A stretch of 6,484 bases of DNA, taken from the NCBI GenBank assembly GCA_030540495.1, contig JAUNWC010000096.1, positions 1 to 6,484 on the forward strand, given 5' to 3'. This stretch comes from Bacteroidota bacterium. Lineage in GTDB: Bacteria > Bacteroidota > Bacteroidia > Bacteroidales > P3. This document shows, one piece after another, positions 6,396-6,484 of this stretch. Numbering within the stretch: position 1 is the first letter of the stretch; each line of letters begins with the position of its first letter. The translations under genes and the position numbers were made by a program. Under the pieces are notes generated by a model. The model was not told the DNA's origin and made no database searches. It saw only the letters and a program-made list of their open reading frames with translations.

Positions 6396-6484
6396 ATGAA
6401 AAAAATTAATCTAAAAAAGACTAAAACTCTTTATATTCTTTGCTCGCTTGCTATTCTTTGCTCTTTATCTGTCCTTATTTTGCA
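6396..6484 (+). CDS. 5' end of an exported protein gene (signal peptide only, truncated by the window)
   Basis: The first 29 codons of a rightward gene are visible and the frame is still open at the window edge. The N-terminus MKKINLKKTKT is strongly basic and is followed by a hydrophobic stretch from about residue 12 to 29 (LYILCSLAILCSLSVLIL). That is the n-region and h-region of a Sec signal peptide or a signal anchor. The cysteines at 16 and 22 could mark a lipobox, but they sit inside the hydrophobic core and neither has a convincing [LV][AST][GAS]C context. The mature protein is not visible, so no function can be given. The start at 6396 is preferred over the in-frame ATG at 6372 because of the promoter box ending at 6370. 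The gene is divergent from the methyltransferase and shares the intergenic region with it. Confidence 0.75.
   Translation, partial: MKKINLKKTKTLYILCSLAILCSLSVLIL
6434..6469 (+). repeat. 18-nt imperfect tandem repeat inside the signal peptide
   Basis: Two adjacent 18-nt units (6434-6451 and 6452-6469) share their first 12 bases, TATTCTTTGCTC, and then diverge. The repeat stays in frame and encodes ILCSLA followed by ILCSLS (residues 14-25), so the hydrophobic core is a duplicated six-residue block. Confidence 0.7.

Noticed and set aside
1..6484. CRISPR array, tRNA, rRNA, insertion sequence or phage genes
   Set aside because: No regularly spaced repeats, tRNA-like cloverleaf, rRNA-like stretch, transposase or integrase motif was seen on either strand by reading.

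Overview
The window looks like chromosomal DNA from an AT-rich member of the Bacteroidetes, possibly the Bacteroidales. The evidence is two perfect copies of the Bacteroidetes -7 promoter element (TAnnTTTG, here TATCTTTG), A/T-rich start-codon contexts mostly lacking Shine-Dalgarno sequences, and protein sequences of matching flavour. The genus is not determined, and nothing indicates a plasmid, phage or insertion sequence.

Layout: five genes run leftward on the minus strand, and one truncated gene leaves the window rightward. In minus-strand order they are a beta-class DNA methyltransferase (6222 to 5431), the ribosome-associated GTPase TypA/BipA (5309 to 3489), two different TrkH-type potassium transporter subunits in tandem (3451 to 1991 and 1983 to 484), and a 103-residue three-helix membrane protein (448 to 137). 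The gaps from typA onward are 37, 7 and 35 nt, so typA, both trkH genes and the small membrane gene probably share a transcript. The methyltransferase is separated from typA by 121 nt of AT-rich sequence with no convincing promoter or terminator. The leftmost 136 bp are non-coding and carry two AT-rich hairpins, one of which may end the operon.

A divergent intergenic region (about 6223-6395) carries one TATCTTTG box per strand. These boxes fix two starts. The methyltransferase begins at the ATG at 6222, not at the longer TTG-started frame, and the rightward gene begins at 6396. That gene shows only its first 29 residues, a signal peptide whose hydrophobic core is an 18-nt tandem duplication.

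Functional reading: TrkH subunits form the K+ conducting pore in the inner membrane and normally work with a cytoplasmic NAD/nucleotide-binding ring protein (TrkA/KtrA). No such gene lies in the window. The two pores are clearly paralogous but divergent, and the small membrane protein after them is an uncharacterised candidate accessory protein. The typA linkage may join stress-related translation control with ion homeostasis, but that is inference from gene order. The region is mostly ordinary housekeeping DNA; no convincing new multi-gene system was found.
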